This document shows, piece by piece, positions 10,228-18,288 of a DNA stretch of 43,439 nucleotides. This stretch comes from Plesiocystis pacifica SIR-1. GTDB lineage: Bacteria; Myxococcota_A; Polyangia; Nannocystales; Nannocystaceae. The translations under genes and the position numbers were made by a program. Positions within the stretch are counted from its first letter, which is position 1. Each line of letters opens with the position of its first letter. The notes below the pieces were generated by a model. The model was given only the letters and a program-made list of their open reading frames with translations, was not told the DNA's origin and searched no databases. The stretch spans positions 1 to 43,439 of the forward strand of contig NZ_ABCS01000082.1 in the NCBI RefSeq assembly GCF_000170895.1, in the 5' to 3' direction.

Positions 10228-10812
10228 GTGCCCGCCCGCGATCCAGCCGCGCTCTCAGAGGACTTCGAGGCCCTCTATCGCGCGCACTTCGCCTTCGTCT
10301 GGCGATCCCTGAAGCGCCTGGGGGTGCCCCCGGATCAGCTCGACGACGCGACGCAGGACGTGTTCGTGACAGCCCACCGCCGCTTCGGGAGCTGGGAGGG
10401 GCGGGCCTCGGCCCGCGCGTGGCTCTACGGCGTCGCCCGGCGCGTGGCCTTCCGCTATCGACGCTCGCAGGCCCGACGAGAGCGCAAGCACGCGGCGCTG
10501 CCCCGGCCCGAGCCCCCCGAGTTCGACGCGCAGCTGAGCGACCGCGAGGACCTCGCCCGGGTCGTCTCGGCCCTCGACGCGCTCAGTCCCGAGCGCCGCC
10601 AGGTCTACGTGCTCTCGGTGGTCGAGGGGCTCCGCGCCAACGAGATCGCCGACGCCCTCGACTGCAAGGTCCCGACGGTCTACTCGCGCCTGCGCCGGGC
10701 CCGGGCGGACCTCGAGCGAGTGCTGAGCCTTGCCCACGAGCCGAGTCAGCCCGCGGCGGAGCACCAGGGTCACGGCGCCAACGATCGGAGTCGACGTGCA
10801 CGAGCTCGATGA
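10228..10812 (+). CDS. ECF-type RNA polymerase sigma factor
   Basis: Extracytoplasmic-function sigma factor of about 194 residues. Region 2 is at about 10-85 (FEALYRAHFAFVWRSLKRLG, then DDATQDVFVTAHRR) and region 4 at about 105-165 (LSPERRQVYVLSVVEGLRAN, then CKVPTVYSRLRRARADLERV). There is no extra C-terminal domain. An ATG at 10099 is in frame, but the added stretch is non-conserved, so the GTG at 10228 is preferred with moderate confidence; a GGAG lies about 13 nt upstream of it. The 3' end overlaps the next gene by 17 nt, a sign of translational coupling. In ECF systems the overlapping partner is often the anti-sigma factor, so the promoters of the downstream lipoprotein genes are candidate targets. 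Confidence 0.9.
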   Translation: MPARDPAALSEDFEALYRAHFAFVWRSLKRLGVPPDQLDDATQDVFVTAHRRFGSWEGRASARAWLYGVARRVAFRYRRSQARRERKHAALPRPEPPEFDAQLSDREDLARVVSALDALSPERRQVYVLSVVEGLRANEIADALDCKVPTVYSRLRRARADLERVLSLAHEPSQPAAEHQGHGANDRSRRARAR

Positions 10813-11593
10813 GTTCATCCGCCGAGCCTTGTCGGCTCGCGACGACCCGCCTCCCGAGGCCGAGGCCGAGGTCCTCGCCCGGCTGCGCGCGACCCTGGGA
10901 CCTCCAGGCCCGCCCGAAGACGGCGGGGGGATCGACGGGACCCAGCCCCCACCGGCCTCCGGAGCTGCCGCCTCGAACTCGGCCGCGCAAGCTTGGTGGG
11001 TAGCCAAGAGCGTCGCGGCGACCTTGGCCCTGACGGCCACCGGCTTGCTCGCGCTTCGGGCCGGGGCCGTGGCGAGCCACGCCCTCGCGCCGAGCCCTGC
11101 GCCCGTCGCCGAGTCCGCAGGCGAGTCCTCCACCTCGAGCGCGGGCGAGCCCTCGTCCGCCCCTCGACGCGCACAGACTCAGTCGGCGACCCCGCCCCCG
11201 ACCGAGCTCCCTGCTCGAGCGCCCGCTCCCCTCGTCGAGCCGCGCACTGACACGCCAGACAACGCCCCCGCACACCCGGCCATGCCAAAGGCCCATCCAT
11301 CCATCGCGCAGGAGCTCGCGCTCCTCGACGAGGCCGAACGGCTCCGCGCCGCCAACCCTGCCCAGGCCCTCGCCAAGCTCGAGGAGCACCGGCGCCGCTT
11401 CACGACCGGCGTGCTCGCTCGCGAGCGCGAGAGCCTGCGCGTGAGCTTGCTCTGTCAGCTCGATCGAGCCGCCGACGCAGACGCGGCTCGGCGCGCTTGG
11501 GCCTCGGCGAACCCCAGCACGCCGCTCTCGCCCAAAGCCCTCGACGAATGCCCCGGGATGAAAATCGGCGCGGCCGGAGATGAGCCCCGATGA
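10796..11593 (+). CDS. Single-pass membrane protein overlapping the sigma gene, possible anti-sigma factor
   Basis: A 265-residue protein started at GTG 10796, which has a GGAG 5 nt upstream (10787-10790). The short cytoplasmic N-terminus is acidic (VHELDEFIRRALSARDD). One transmembrane helix lies at about 70-95 (WWVAKSVAATLALTATGLLA). A Pro/Ala/Ser/Thr-rich periplasmic linker runs to about residue 165, and the C-terminal domain is helical (AQELALLDEAERLRAANPAQ, TPR-like spacing). The 17-nt overlap with the sigma gene and the topology fit a regulator of that sigma factor. No ZAS zinc motif or RsgI-type domain is visible, so this is inference from context. The next gene begins on the base after its stop. 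Confidence 0.8.
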   Translation: MHELDEFIRRALSARDDPPPEAEAEVLARLRATLGPPGPPEDGGGIDGTQPPPASGAAASNSAAQAWWVAKSVAATLALTATGLLALRAGAVASHALAPSPAPVAESAGESSTSSAGEPSSAPRRAQTQSATPPPTELPARAPAPLVEPRTDTPDNAPAHPAMPKAHPSIAQELALLDEAERLRAANPAQALAKLEEHRRRFTTGVLARERESLRVSLLCQLDRAADADAARRAWASANPSTPLSPKALDECPGMKIGAAGDEPR

Positions 11594-13516
11594 ATGCAAC
11601 GCCTACTCGAACCACTGACTTGCCTGGCCCTGCTCCTCGCTAGCTGCGTCGTCGACGACAAGGAGCTCGGAGATGAAGCCGGGGACGACACCGAGAGCAG
11701 CAGCTCGGAAGCCGGGACCAGCGACGCCGAGACCAGCGACGCCGAGACCAGCGACGCCGAGACCAGCGACGCCGAGACCAGCGACGCCGAGACCAGCGAC
11801 GCCGAGACCAGCACCGGCGACGCCGAGACCGACGGGAGCGAGACCGACAGCGACACCGACAGCGACACCGGAGGTGAGCCCGGCGACCCCCTCGTTTCGG
11901 AGGACTTCACCATCTCCGAGCTGCACTTGCTGCAAGAGCGGGCCGCGGGCACCGCGACCTTCAACTTCGTGAGCCTCGGCGACGTGACCCCGAACTCGCC
12001 CGCGGAGTGGGAGCGGATCCTCGCGTCAGCCGCCGCCTTCGAGGCCTCCATGGAGAACTTCGTGGAGGAGCCGGTCCTCGACGACTGGGACGATCTGGTG
12101 ACCCCAGACTTCTACAACTACTGGAACGGGCCGATCGCAGGCTGGCGTACGGTCTCCTCCCAAGATCCCCCCTACTGGGACGGCGAGGGCACGATCCCGA
12201 CGTGGGCCCCCGCGACGAAGAAGAGCACGGGCAACGGCTTCGTGCCCTGCACCCCCTCCGACAACTACTGGACCTGCCAGGACGCCTTCAAGTACGGCGA
12301 CGACCTGCTGTCCGCCGCCCTCGTCGCGGCCGTCCAAGAAGACGAGGCGCTGATGGACGACGTCCGCCGCGTGCTGCTGCGTCAGACGGACGTCTCCCGG
12401 GCCCCCGGCGTCGACTTCTCGAACCGGAGCCGGTGGGGGATCGGGGACCAAGCGCAGGGGCTCGGCGGCGGCCAGCAGGTGTCCAGCACCAACCCCTTCT
12501 TCTTCACCTCGCTGTGGGTCGTCAAGATCGCCAAGGCCTACGACTACACCCGCAACCGCGCGGTCGAAGGGCAAGTGATCGACAACCCGGTGTACACGGC
12601 GCAGGAGCGCGCGCAGATCGAGGCCTGGCTGTTCGAGGCCGGGCTGTACTTCCGCGACGCGATCGAACAATTCCTGCTCGAGGAGATCTCGATCTTTGAC
12701 AGCCTCGACGCGCGCATCGCCGGGACCCCGAACGCGAACATCGACAACCCCCCCTACGACGACTTCTCGTTGTGGGACGGCGGGCCGTTCGCTACCTACG
12801 GTCAGCTCCAGACCCAAAACCGCATCACGGACTCGGCGATGTCGGTGTGCGTGATCGGCTGGATGCTCGAGGACGAGGTGCTGATCCGGGACTGCAAGCT
12901 GTTCTTCGAGGAGGTCATCCGCTACAACCTCCGCCCCGACGGCACCATGGGCGACTACTACCGCGGGGGCAACAACGGCGAGACGGGGCAGCACTACGTG
13001 AGCGGCCAGCTCGGCCACCTCGTCGAGATCGCCGACCTGTTCGCTCGTCACGGCGACCCTTCGCTCTACGAGTACTCGACCTCCGAGGGCTCCAACCACC
13101 CGCAGCACCCCGAGTCGAGCACGGTCGGGGGTCCCAAGAGCTTGCTGACCGCGCTGCTGCTCACGGCCAAGCTCAACCGACCGGAGGGCTACGAGGGTCG
13201 CCACAAGCAAGGCCAGCTGATCAACGGTGACACGGGCGGCCCCGGCCGGCGCTACCTCCAGCACTTCCTGGTCTGGGCGCGCGCGAACACCTACTACCGC
13301 AACGCCGAGCTCGCGGCGCTCCTCGACGGAGACGCGGACATGGGCTTTCGCCCCTTGCAGCCGCCGAACGAGGTGTTCAACAACGGCTACGTCGTCGACA
13401 CGACGCGGGGCACCTTCGCGGCCAGCCCCGGCGAGCTGTTCCTCCACGGCAAGAAGAGCGACTGTGCGGTCGACCTGTTCCCCTACCCGGGGCTGACCGC
13501 GCCGCCTTGCCTGTAG
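11594..13516 (+). CDS. Large lipoprotein resembling alginate-lyase-type polysaccharide lyases
   Basis: A 640-residue lipoprotein whose ATG follows directly on the stop codon of the preceding gene. The lipobox is LLASC (Cys16). Residues about 44-75 are six tandem TSDAE units, followed by a Thr/Asp/Ser linker to about 95. The remaining 540 residues are helix-rich with many Trp, Tyr and Asn residues (DNYWTCQDAFKYGDDLLSAA, MGDYYRGGNNGETGQHYVSG, YLQHFLVWARANTYYRN). The pattern recalls the alpha/alpha-toroid fold of alginate-lyase-like enzymes. HYVSGQLGHLVEIADLFARHG resembles the His/Tyr-containing helix of that superfamily. I cannot name a family with certainty or point to a proven active site. 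It is coupled to the sigma/anti-sigma pair, so it is probably under that sigma factor. Confidence 0.82.
   Translation: MQRLLEPLTCLALLLASCVVDDKELGDEAGDDTESSSSEAGTSDAETSDAETSDAETSDAETSDAETSDAETSTGDAETDGSETDSDTDSDTGGEPGDPLVSEDFTISELHLLQERAAGTATFNFVSLGDVTPNSPAEWERILASAAAFEASMENFVEEPVLDDWDDLVTPDFYNYWNGPIAGWRTVSSQDPPYWDGEGTIPTWAPATKKSTGNGFVPCTPSDNYWTCQDAFKYGDDLLSAALVAAVQEDEALMDDVRRVLLRQTDVSRAPGVDFSNRSRWGIGDQAQGLGGGQQVSSTNPFFFTSLWVVKIAKAYDYTRNRAVEGQVIDNPVYTAQERAQIEAWLFEAGLYFRDAIEQFLLEEISIFDSLDARIAGTPNANIDNPPYDDFSLWDGGPFATYGQLQTQNRITDSAMSVCVIGWMLEDEVLIRDCKLFFEEVIRYNLRPDGTMGDYYRGGNNGETGQHYVSGQLGHLVEIADLFARHGDPSLYEYSTSEGSNHPQHPESSTVGGPKSLLTALLLTAKLNRPEGYEGRHKQGQLINGDTGGPGRRYLQHFLVWARANTYYRNAELAALLDGDADMGFRPLQPPNEVFNNGYVVDTTRGTFAASPGELFLHGKKSDCAVDLFPYPGLTAPPCL
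11723..11812 (+). repeat. 15-bp tandem repeat, six perfect copies
   Basis: Six identical in-frame copies of GACGCCGAGACCAGC, coding for (Asp-Ala-Glu-Thr-Ser)6 in the linker that separates the lipid anchor from the enzyme-like domain. A seventh, degenerate copy follows after a short interruption. Confidence 0.97.
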
Positions 13517-13522
13517 CGCGTC

Positions 13523-13551
13523 GCGGGCTCGAGACCTGGCTCGAGGCCCGC
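13523..13551 (+). terminator. Hairpin just after the lyase-like gene
   Basis: Arms 13523-13533 and 13540-13551 pair over 11 bp with one bulged base around a 6-nt loop, starting 6 nt after the stop codon. There is no T-run, so termination is probable but not certain. The rest of the gap to 13818 shows no gene; it contains a short ATGCCA/TGGCAT palindrome near 13640 and the promoter box of the next gene. Confidence 0.5.
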
Positions 13552-13803
13552 TGAGCCGAGCCCTGTCCCTCGTGCCGATCACCGGGGGACCGGGCGCGGC
13601 GGCCCGCCTCCGAGACACGAGAGCGCATGAGCGACGTGATGCCAGATGGCATATGGCGCCCAGCTGACTGCTCCATGTAGACATTGAATCCCTTTGCCCA
13701 ATCGTCACAAAGGCACGGATCGCCGGCCTGCGCCTGCGAGTCGGGCGAGGCGACGGCGCCCTCGCCCGCGAGCGACGGCTGCTGCAACTCGACACGGGTT
13801 CGC

Positions 13804-13809
13804 TATAAC
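13804..13809 (+). promoter_or_regulatory. -10-like box TATAAC, probable leaderless promoter
   Basis: GCTATAAC ends 9 nt before the GTG at 13819, the start that places a signal peptide at the N-terminus. There is no Shine-Dalgarno sequence between them. Confidence 0.45.
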
Positions 13810-13818
13810 GACCTGGCG

Positions 13819-14949
13819 GTGCCCCCCCGACCCAACCTCAGCTCGAGCTTCGTGCGCCCCTGGTGGTGGGCGCAGCTCGGGCTGTGGCTCGCGCTGGTCG
13901 TGCTCGCGCCTGCGTCGGCATCTGCGGGGCCTCCCGCCGAGCCAGGCGCGGGCTGGTCCCTCGCCTGGGAGGCGGGGGGCTCTTGCCCCAGCCAGGGCGA
14001 GCTCGCGGCGATGATCGCCGCCTACCTGCCCGAGCTGGAGGAGCCGCGACCGGCGGACGCGGACGCGGCGATCCGCGCCCGGGCCGAAGTCACCGAGGAC
14101 GAGGGCGGCTGGACCGTGGACCTGGAGCTCGAAGGGCTCCAAGGGCTCCAGTCGCCGCTTCGGCGGATCTTCTCGGCCCCCGAGTGCGACGAGCTCGCGG
14201 CGGCCGCGGCCCTGATCATCGCGGTCAGCCTCGAGCCCCTCGCCGTCTCGCGTCGCGTCGGGCTGCACGCGCCAGCCGAGCCAGCCGAGCCCGCGCCAGC
14301 CCCCGATCCGGCCCCGAGCACAGCGAGCGGAGGCCCCGCGACCGCCCCCGAGCGCGACGAAGTCGAGCAGCAACGGCCTGCCCCCTCGAGCTCCCCCCAA
14401 AGATCCAACGCGAGCTCGAGGCCCACCTCGAGCTCGCGCCGCGAGCGGCCGCGCGTCGGCGCGGGCGTCCGCGGCGGGGCGGGCTGGGGGCCGACCCCTG
14501 CGGTCTACGCCCACGCGGGGGCGAGCGTCGGCGTGTTCGGCCGGGGCTGGGCCTGGCGGCTCGACGGCGGCGCCTGGCTGCCACGGCGAACCCTCCTGGA
14601 CGACGGCCGAGCGGCGCGCATCCACGGATGGTGGCTGGGCAGCGCAGGCTGCTGGTTGCCGAGGGCGGGGGTGGTCACGCTCCCGCTGTGCGCGGGCCTC
14701 GAGCTCGGCCAAGCCATCGGCCGCGGCCTGTCCCCGACCCCAAACCCTCGGCGAGAGACCCTCCCTTGGGTCGCGCTCGTCCCGAGCGTCGGGTTGCGCT
14801 GGCAGGCGCTCGACCGGCTCACCCTCGTCGCTGGGGTCGAGGTCCCCGCGGGCCTCGTGCGCGCGCGCTTTCGGATCGGCGGCGAGCCGCTCGCGCCCCT
14901 GACCGCCGCGGCCGTCCGCGCCTCGCTGGGGCTCGACCTCACCTTTTGA
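13819..14949 (+). CDS. Exported protein of unknown function with glycine/aromatic-rich C-terminal half
   Basis: I do not recognise this family. The GTG at 13819 gives 376 residues and a good signal peptide (PWWWAQLGLWLALVVLAP, then ASASA cleavage). The upstream extension to 13684 would bury the signal peptide behind 45 residues and is rejected. The mature N-terminal domain (about 40-155) holds two cysteines (SCPSQGELAAMIAAYLPELE and APECDELAAAAALIIAVSL) that could pair. Residues about 155-215 are a Pro/Ala/Ser linker. The C-terminal 160 residues have alternating Gly, Trp and Arg (GAGVRGGAGWGPTPAVYAHA, FGRGWAWRLDGGAWLPRR), which resembles an outer membrane beta-barrel. It converges with the amylase gene at 14974. 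Confidence 0.75.
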   Translation: MPPRPNLSSSFVRPWWWAQLGLWLALVVLAPASASAGPPAEPGAGWSLAWEAGGSCPSQGELAAMIAAYLPELEEPRPADADAAIRARAEVTEDEGGWTVDLELEGLQGLQSPLRRIFSAPECDELAAAAALIIAVSLEPLAVSRRVGLHAPAEPAEPAPAPDPAPSTASGGPATAPERDEVEQQRPAPSSSPQRSNASSRPTSSSRRERPRVGAGVRGGAGWGPTPAVYAHAGASVGVFGRGWAWRLDGGAWLPRRTLLDDGRAARIHGWWLGSAGCWLPRAGVVTLPLCAGLELGQAIGRGLSPTPNPRRETLPWVALVPSVGLRWQALDRLTLVAGVEVPAGLVRARFRIGGEPLAPLTAAAVRASLGLDLTF

Positions 14950-14973
14950 AGGGCCGCCGCCGCGCGCCAGCCC

Positions 14974-17025
14974 TCACTGCGGGACCAGGATCATGCTCGT
15001 GCGCGCGGGCAGGTCGACGCTGGTCCCCGAGACCACCTGGCCGCTGAGCAGGTCGACCCAGCTGCCCCCGGGCAGCCCGCCCGCGCTCCGGTTGCCGTCG
15101 GCGCGGTTGAGCGCGACCACGACCATGTCGTTGGCGTAGCTCATCTCGTAGACCAGGGTGTCCTGGTCCGCGCTCAGGGTCGTCCGCGAGCCCCGGCGCA
15201 GCGCCGTCTGCTCGGCGCGGATCGTCGTGAGCTGCTCGAGGTGATCCCGCAGCCCTTGCTGCCCCGAGCTGTAGCCCGACCACTGCATGAAGCGGCGGTT
15301 GTCCGGGTCGCCGCCGCCGGGCATGCCGTACTCGTCGCCGTAGTAGATGAGCGGCGCGCCGGGGATGGTGAAGATCAGCGTGAAGCCCAGGGCCAGGCGC
15401 TCGAAGGGCGCCTCGTTGCCCGGGAGCGGGATGTTGGTCCACGCCATGTCCTTGCCGTCGGTCCACGCGTTGTCCCACAGCGGGATGTCCTCGGCGAGGT
15501 GCACCACCCGCGGGATGTCATGGTTGCCGATGAAGGTGCTCATGATCCCCGCGCCGTAGTAGTCGTCGTTGGAGTCCATGAAGCCGGCGAGCTCGGACAT
15601 GCTGCCCTGGCGCATGATCAGCTTGCTGGCCAGCTCCATGCGCAGGGGGAAGTCGAACTGCCCGTCGAGCATGCTCGGCTGGACGTAGTAGGCGATGGTG
15701 TCGCGGTCGCCGTCGAAGGTCTCGCCGACCATGTAAAAGTGCTCGCCGGTCATCGGCTCGATCTCGGCGGCCACCCGCGCGCGCATGTCGATGAGCCAGC
15801 TGTCCTCGATGTGCTTGACGGCGTCGAGGCGGAAGCCGTCGACCCCGGTGTCGAGGATCCACTGGGTCGCGTTGTCCACGGAGAAGGCCCGGGCCTCGGC
15901 GTTGGTGAAGTTGAAGTCGGGCAGGTAGCCGGTGAACCAGCACCGCCGGCCCTGGTCGCCGCCCCACGAGCAGCCCTCGCCGCACACGCAGTTGCCGCCC
16001 TCGCCGTTGTCGTTGGGCCAAAACCACTCGGGGTGGTCGGCGTAGACCGGCGCGGTGTCGTGGACGTGGTTCATCGCGTAGTCGATGATCACCTTGATGT
16101 CGCGCTCGTGGGCCGCGTCGACGAGCTGCTGGAGCTCGGCGAGGGTGCCGAAGTGCTCCTCGGTGGCGTCGAGGTTCTGCGGCCAGTAGGCGTGGTAGGC
16201 CGAGTAGAAGTAGCCGTCGTTGCCCTGGCCGCTGACGTTGGTGTTGTCGAGGGGCACGGACAGCCACAGGGTGTTGACCCCGAGCTCGCCGAAGTAGCCC
16301 TCCTCGATCTTGGCCGTGACCCCGGCCCAGTCGCCGCCTTGCCAGTCGGCGAGGGCCTCGACGCCGATCGGCCCGTCGTTGCCCGGGTCGCCGTTGTTGA
16401 AGCGGTCGACGAACACGAAGTAGATGACCGAGTCGCGCCAGTCGAAGTCGCCGATCAGCCCGGGGTCGCAGGTCCAGTCCTCGCAGGTCTGGCCGTCGAG
16501 CACGGAGTTGAAGCCCCCGAAGCCGTCCTCGACTTGGTTGGGGTTGTCGGGGTCGGGGATGTACTGGGCGCCGTCGTCGATCTTGAACTTGTAGAGCACC
16601 GGCGTGTCCCAGGGGACGTCGGCGGTCACCCGCCAGGTGCCCCCGTCCAGGCCCATGCCCAGGCCGACGTCCCAGCCCGAGGGCGAAAAATCGCCGATCA
16701 GCGTGACGTTTCCGTAGCCCTGATCGAGGAGGCTGAACTCGTGGGGGCAGCGCTTGTTCTCGTCGGCGCACTCGGGCGGGCCGGTGGTCTCGCTGCTGGT
16801 GTCCTCGCCGGCATCGCCCCCGCCCGTGCCTGTGGTGCTGCCCCCGTCGCCGCCCTGGTCGGGGTCGAAGGTGTCCCCGGCCGTGGGCGGGTTGCCGAAC
16901 TCGTCGTCGGAGCCCAGGTCGTCGATGCTGCACGCGCTCGCCCCCAGGGCAGCGCTCGCCACCGCAGCGAGCGCCCACGCGCGCGCTCGACCGGTCGTCG
17001 TCCCCATCCAAGCCAAGGTAGACAC
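14974..17025 (-). CDS. GH13 alpha-amylase lipoprotein with N-terminal CBM48-like domain
   Basis: A 683-residue secreted amylase. The start is the GTG at 17025, 6 nt after a TATGCT box; an ATG at 17007 is the alternative. The lipobox is LGASAC (Cys32). A Gly/Ser/Thr linker is followed by a beta-sandwich at about 105-175 (VTLIGDFSPSGWD, TWRVTADVPWDTPVLYKFKI) like CBM48/early-set modules. The catalytic barrel begins near 198. Region I is VIIDYAMNHV, region II GVDGFRLDAVKH with nucleophile Asp401, region III YMVGETFDGD with Glu435, and region IV IGNHDIPR with Asp503. Domain B has a four-cysteine cluster (CVCGEGCSW, then RRCWFTGYLPD) shared with the 21485-23662 amylase. The open frame reaches 17742, but that extension is Arg/Gly-rich and not coding. 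Confidence 0.93.
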   Translation of the reverse strand: MSTLAWMGTTTGRARAWALAAVASAALGASACSIDDLGSDDEFGNPPTAGDTFDPDQGGDGGSTTGTGGGDAGEDTSSETTGPPECADENKRCPHEFSLLDQGYGNVTLIGDFSPSGWDVGLGMGLDGGTWRVTADVPWDTPVLYKFKIDDGAQYIPDPDNPNQVEDGFGGFNSVLDGQTCEDWTCDPGLIGDFDWRDSVIYFVFVDRFNNGDPGNDGPIGVEALADWQGGDWAGVTAKIEEGYFGELGVNTLWLSVPLDNTNVSGQGNDGYFYSAYHAYWPQNLDATEEHFGTLAELQQLVDAAHERDIKVIIDYAMNHVHDTAPVYADHPEWFWPNDNGEGGNCVCGEGCSWGGDQGRRCWFTGYLPDFNFTNAEARAFSVDNATQWILDTGVDGFRLDAVKHIEDSWLIDMRARVAAEIEPMTGEHFYMVGETFDGDRDTIAYYVQPSMLDGQFDFPLRMELASKLIMRQGSMSELAGFMDSNDDYYGAGIMSTFIGNHDIPRVVHLAEDIPLWDNAWTDGKDMAWTNIPLPGNEAPFERLALGFTLIFTIPGAPLIYYGDEYGMPGGGDPDNRRFMQWSGYSSGQQGLRDHLEQLTTIRAEQTALRRGSRTTLSADQDTLVYEMSYANDMVVVALNRADGNRSAGGLPGGSWVDLLSGQVVSGTSVDLPARTSMILVPQ

Positions 17026-17031
17026 GGCGCG

Positions 17032-17037
17032 AGCATA
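17032..17037 (-). promoter_or_regulatory. -10-like box TATGCT, probable leaderless promoter
   Basis: GCTATGCT on the minus strand ends 6 nt before the GTG at 17025. There is no ribosome binding site. The remaining part of 17026-17168 shows nothing recognisable. Confidence 0.45.
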
Positions 17038-17168
17038 GCAGCCCGGCCCGCCCCTTCGATGAGCCGCGTCACCCTGCGGGCGCTCCCGGAACAATCGGAG
17101 TTCGCGCCCCTGAGCAGTCTCTGAAGAAAGACCGCCGACGTCCGGAGAACTGCCCTGCCCTGCTCGGA

Positions 17169-18185
17169 TCAGCTCGGCTCGGGTCGACCGGAGTCCGGGG
17201 CGCTGCCCGCAGCGAGCATCGTCGGCCCGAGCATGGCGTGGCTGCGCATGAACTCCCGCATGACCGGCCACGAGCTCGCCAGGTAGTCGAAGCGGCCGTA
17301 CTTCATGCCCCGCAGCACGCTGCCCAGGAGCTGGCTCTCGTCGGCGACGCGGTAGCGGTCGCCGGCGAGCTGGGCCAGGGCCAGGGCGCGCAGGAGATCG
17401 AGCTGACGCATCAGCGTGCCGACGATGGCGTCCTCGATGGCCGCCGAGCGCCGGTCGAGCATGTCGATGAGCTCCCGCCAGCGCTCGCCGCGAGCGAGCA
17501 CGAAGGCCTCGGCCACGAACCACACCGGGGCCCTGGCGAAGTTGCGCCGCCGCCCGGCCTCGAGCCGCCGCCCGGCCTCGCCCAGGTCGCCCTCGAGGGC
17601 GGAGGCGATGACCAGGAACGCGTGGATCTCCGGCGCGATGTTGGCCAGACCCTGGCGCTTGTCCCAGCCGCTGTCGACCACCGCGGCCAGGCGCTCCTTG
17701 GCCGCCCGGTGCTCCCCGCGGCGCATCGCCGTCAGACCCCAAAAGTAGGTCGCCTGGGCGCGCAGCTCGGGCGGCCCCGACGACTCGGCGAGGGCCCCCA
17801 GCTCGGCGTTGGCGACCTCGAAGTTGCCCGCGCTAAAGGCCTTGTGCCCGCGCTGCATCAGGCCGTGGGCCTGGCGGCGGATCGCGGTGATGCGCACCTG
17901 GGCGCCGAGGATCATGACCACCGCGAGGATCGAGAACACGGCCAGCACCGCGCTGCCCGAGCCGACCACGCCGACCAGGCCCGCGACGCCGACGCTCAGC
18001 GCCATCCACACCACGATCAGCGGCGGGACCTTGAGGGTCGGGCCGGGCAGATCCAGCGCGGCAGACTTGGGCTCGGGTTGAGGCGCGAGCGCGGTGGTCG
18101 TCGCGCCGCCCGGCGTGACCTCGCCGTCGGGGCTGCGCTGCTCCGCGCTGCCCGACCCAGGCTGGCTCTGCGCTGCCTCGCTCAC
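17169..18185 (-). CDS. Membrane protein with two transmembrane helices and TPR-like repeats
   Basis: Unrecognised protein of 338 residues starting at GTG 18185. The N-terminal 50 residues are polar and disordered (Ser/Gln/Pro-rich). Two close hydrophobic helices follow at about 52-95 (VPPLIVVWMALSVGVAGLVG and SAVLAVFSILAVVMILGAQV), then a helical C-terminus with TPR-like units (GHKAFSAGNFEVANAELGAL, ATYFWGLTAMRRGEHRAAKE). With both helices crossing the membrane, the repeats face the cytoplasm. The open frame runs on to 19058, but that part is antisense to the PAS/STAS gene. It starts divergently from that gene, 103 bp away, and both starts have TAnnnT boxes. Confidence 0.8.
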   Translation of the reverse strand: MSEAAQSQPGSGSAEQRSPDGEVTPGGATTTALAPQPEPKSAALDLPGPTLKVPPLIVVWMALSVGVAGLVGVVGSGSAVLAVFSILAVVMILGAQVRITAIRRQAHGLMQRGHKAFSAGNFEVANAELGALAESSGPPELRAQATYFWGLTAMRRGEHRAAKERLAAVVDSGWDKRQGLANIAPEIHAFLVIASALEGDLGEAGRRLEAGRRRNFARAPVWFVAEAFVLARGERWRELIDMLDRRSAAIEDAIVGTLMRQLDLLRALALAQLAGDRYRVADESQLLGSVLRGMKYGRFDYLASSWPVMREFMRSHAMLGPTMLAAGSAPDSGRPEPS

Positions 18186-18193
18186 CGCCGGGG

Positions 18194-18199
18194 ATGCTA
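18194..18199 (-). promoter_or_regulatory. -10-like box TAGCAT, probable leaderless promoter
   Basis: TAGCAT on the minus strand ends 8 nt before the GTG at 18185. It is half of a divergent promoter pair with 18275-18280. Confidence 0.4.
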
Positions 18200-18274
18200 C
18201 TGCCCCAGCCCGGCTCCGACCAGGGAGCAAGCCGAGGACCGCGCCAGGCAGGCCTTGGGCCGCGAGCCACGTGC

Positions 18275-18280
18275 TACGGT
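18275..18280 (+). promoter_or_regulatory. -10-like box TACGGT, probable leaderless promoter
   Basis: GCTACGGT ends 8 nt before the GTG at 18289, with no Shine-Dalgarno sequence between. Confidence 0.4.
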
Positions 18281-18288
18281 GGCGCCCC

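Noticed and set aside
13684..13818. Upstream start for the 13819 exported protein
   Set aside because: It would place 45 polar residues before the signal peptide, and the TATAAC box lies inside it.
17026..17742. N-terminal extension of the 14974 amylase to 922 residues
   Set aside because: The extra part has no fold-like pattern and lies upstream of a clear lipoprotein signal peptide, and it overlaps the TPR gene.
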